Notes under the pieces: model-generated
Database searches by the model: none
Seen by the model: the letters and a program-made list of their open reading frames with translations, nothing else
Told to the model about the DNA's origin: nothing
In this document: piece after piece, positions 10,175-11,029 of the stretch
Position numbering within the stretch: the stretch's first letter is position 1
Layout of the letters: every line of letters starts with the position of its first letter
DNA from: an uncultured bacterium
GTDB taxonomy: Bacteria > Patescibacteriota > Gracilibacteria > BD1-5 > UBA6164
NCBI GenBank assembly: GCA_947311335.1
Contig: CAMZKR010000082.1
Span: forward strand, 1 to 11,029
Direction: 5' to 3'
DNA: 11,029 bases
Made by a program: the position numbers and the translations under genes

Positions 10175-10771
10175 TTATAAATTATTTTCTTTATTACATT
10201 TCATTACATCTGTCATTTTTTCAGCTTTTTTAATACAAGGCATCATTTCTTCTAAATCTTTTATAGCATTTTTTAAATCCTTAATATCTGCTTCTTTTTC
10301 ATCTTTAGTCCAATTATCATATTCACTTTCATCAAAAGCTTCAAAATCATCTAATTCTAATTTTTTTGCCATTTTATTTGATTCTAATCCACATTTTATC
10401 ATATCAGATTTATTGTCAGCTTTTTCAATACAAGATAAATTAGTTTTCATCATTTCTAATGTTAAAGGCATTTGTTTTTTCATTTTAGATAATTGATCTT
10501 GAACTGTTCAAGATTTATTAATAGAATCTAACATAGCTTTTTGAGCTTGTTCTTGAGTCATTTCTCAATTTAATACTTTTTGAGAAATTTCATCTACATT
10601 ATCTTTTATTTCATTTTTTATTTTTTCAGAATTTTCTTTTTCTTTATTATCTACTTTTTGTTCAATATTTTGTTTTTGAATATTTTCTTTTTTAACTTCT
10701 TCTTTATTACTTCCACAAGAAGCTAATATTAGTACAGAAACTAATAACATAATTTTTAATATTGTTCTCAT
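10175..10771 (-). CDS. Small lipoprotein with duplicated CX12C motif (code 25)
   Basis: This 198-residue frame opens at ATG (10769-10771), ends in TAA and needs two in-frame TGA codons read as Gly. The N-terminus MRTILK, a hydrophobic run and the lipobox LASC (Cys19, followed by Gly) indicate a lipid-anchored protein; in a cell with one membrane this places it on the outer face. Residues 21-65 are a very charged K/E/N/Q tether. Two similar segments follow: CIEKADNKSDMIKC at 114-127 and CIKKAEKMTDVMKC at 179-192. Each has twelve residues between its cysteines, as expected for helices or hairpins pinned by a disulfide, and they imply an internal duplication. An acidic stretch (about 138-172) separates them. 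The gene lies 27 nt after the upstream gene and 23 nt before the first giant-protein gene, so it probably shares their transcript. I do not recognise a family. Confidence 0.85.
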
Positions 10772-10798
10772 AATTTTTTAATTAATTAAATAAAATTT

Positions 10799-11029
10799 TT
10801 ATTTTAAAATGTCACTATAATCTATCCTTTTATTTGGACTATTACAGTTTAAATTAAATATATCTGACTTTTGATAAAAAATATCTTTATAATCTACTTT
10901 TTTCTTACAATAATTATTTTTATCTATCTTGAAATCAAATCTATCTATTTCTAATAAAATATCTGAATATAAATATTTTAATTTTTTTCTATCACAGTAC
11001 TTGCACTCTATTTTAAATTTATCTTCTAT
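10799..11029 (-). CDS. Partial cysteine-containing hypothetical protein (C-terminal end)
   Basis: This frame is open from the window edge to TAA (10799-10801) and gives the last 76 residues of a protein whose start lies outside. No ATG occurs within it. It has a CKYC (CX2C) pair near its beginning and two later single cysteines. A loose pattern of a charged K/R stretch followed by Y-x-D-I-[LF] occurs three times (YLYSDIL, VDYKDIF, IDYSDIL), suggesting short imperfect repeats of about 25 residues, perhaps zinc-binding. There is no glycine in this stretch, so it has no TGA codons and reads the same under the standard code. Its role is unknown. The 27-nt gap to the lipoprotein gene suggests the same operon. 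The codon pattern (AAA, ATA, GAT, AGA rich) looks coding, but the family cannot be named from this fragment. Confidence 0.6.
   Translation of the reverse strand: MEDKFKIECKYCDRKKLKYLYSDILLEIDRFDFKIDKNNYCKKKVDYKDIFYQKSDIFNLNCNSPNKRIDYSDILK

Noticed and set aside
145..10771. Set of separate small genes as read with the standard code (for example 4051-4377, 4942-5139, 6171-6461, 7065-7439)
   Set aside because: All lie in the same frames as the long code-25 genes and are only TGA-to-TGA pieces of them; several would need internal or non-ATG starts.
1..11029. CRISPR array, insertion sequence, tRNA or rRNA genes, plus-strand genes
   Set aside because: No regularly spaced identical repeats, no transposase-like frame or terminal inverted repeats, no GC-containing cloverleaf, and no long plus-strand frame under code 25.

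Overview
The window is very AT-rich and comes from a bacterium that reads UGA as glycine (genetic code 25), which points to Absconditabacteria (SR1) or Gracilibacteria in the candidate phyla radiation. The sequence itself shows the recoding. Two long paralogous genes lie in tandem, and many in-frame TGA codons in one align with GGA or GGT in the other (427-429 with 6447-6449; 1612-1614 with a GGA in the same TTT-Gly context in the second gene). TGG tryptophans are conserved separately. Read with code 25, four minus-strand reading frames cover about 97% of the window, with no frameshift and all ending in TAA. Read with the standard code, the same DNA breaks into short fragments.

In transcription order (right to left) the layout is as follows. 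(1) 10799-11029: the C-terminal end of a small cysteine-containing, glycine-free protein that runs off the window. (2) 10175-10771: a 198-residue lipoprotein with a duplicated CX12C helical motif. (3) 6171-10151: a 1326-residue secreted protein. (4) 145-6066: a 1973-residue secreted paralogue of it. Gaps between the first three genes are 23-27 nt and the last gap is 104 nt, so they may form one operon. No Shine-Dalgarno sequence is visible before any start.

The two giant proteins share one plan: signal peptide, an N-terminal array of short helical motifs, a roughly 1000-residue core with paired cysteines that I cannot assign to a known family, a glycine-rich linker, and a conserved C-terminal helical domain of about 97 residues. 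The larger protein has a much longer N-terminal array: twelve copies of an 18-residue motif arranged as three units of four. The smaller has a compact four-motif version. With the lipoprotein they look like a cell-surface or secreted system. These lineages are known or suspected to live attached to other bacteria, so a role in host contact is a reasonable but unproven guess.

CpG is almost absent: I find only three in 11 kb, and no CGN arginine codon in any gene. I see no RNA genes, CRISPR arrays, insertion sequences or plus-strand genes.
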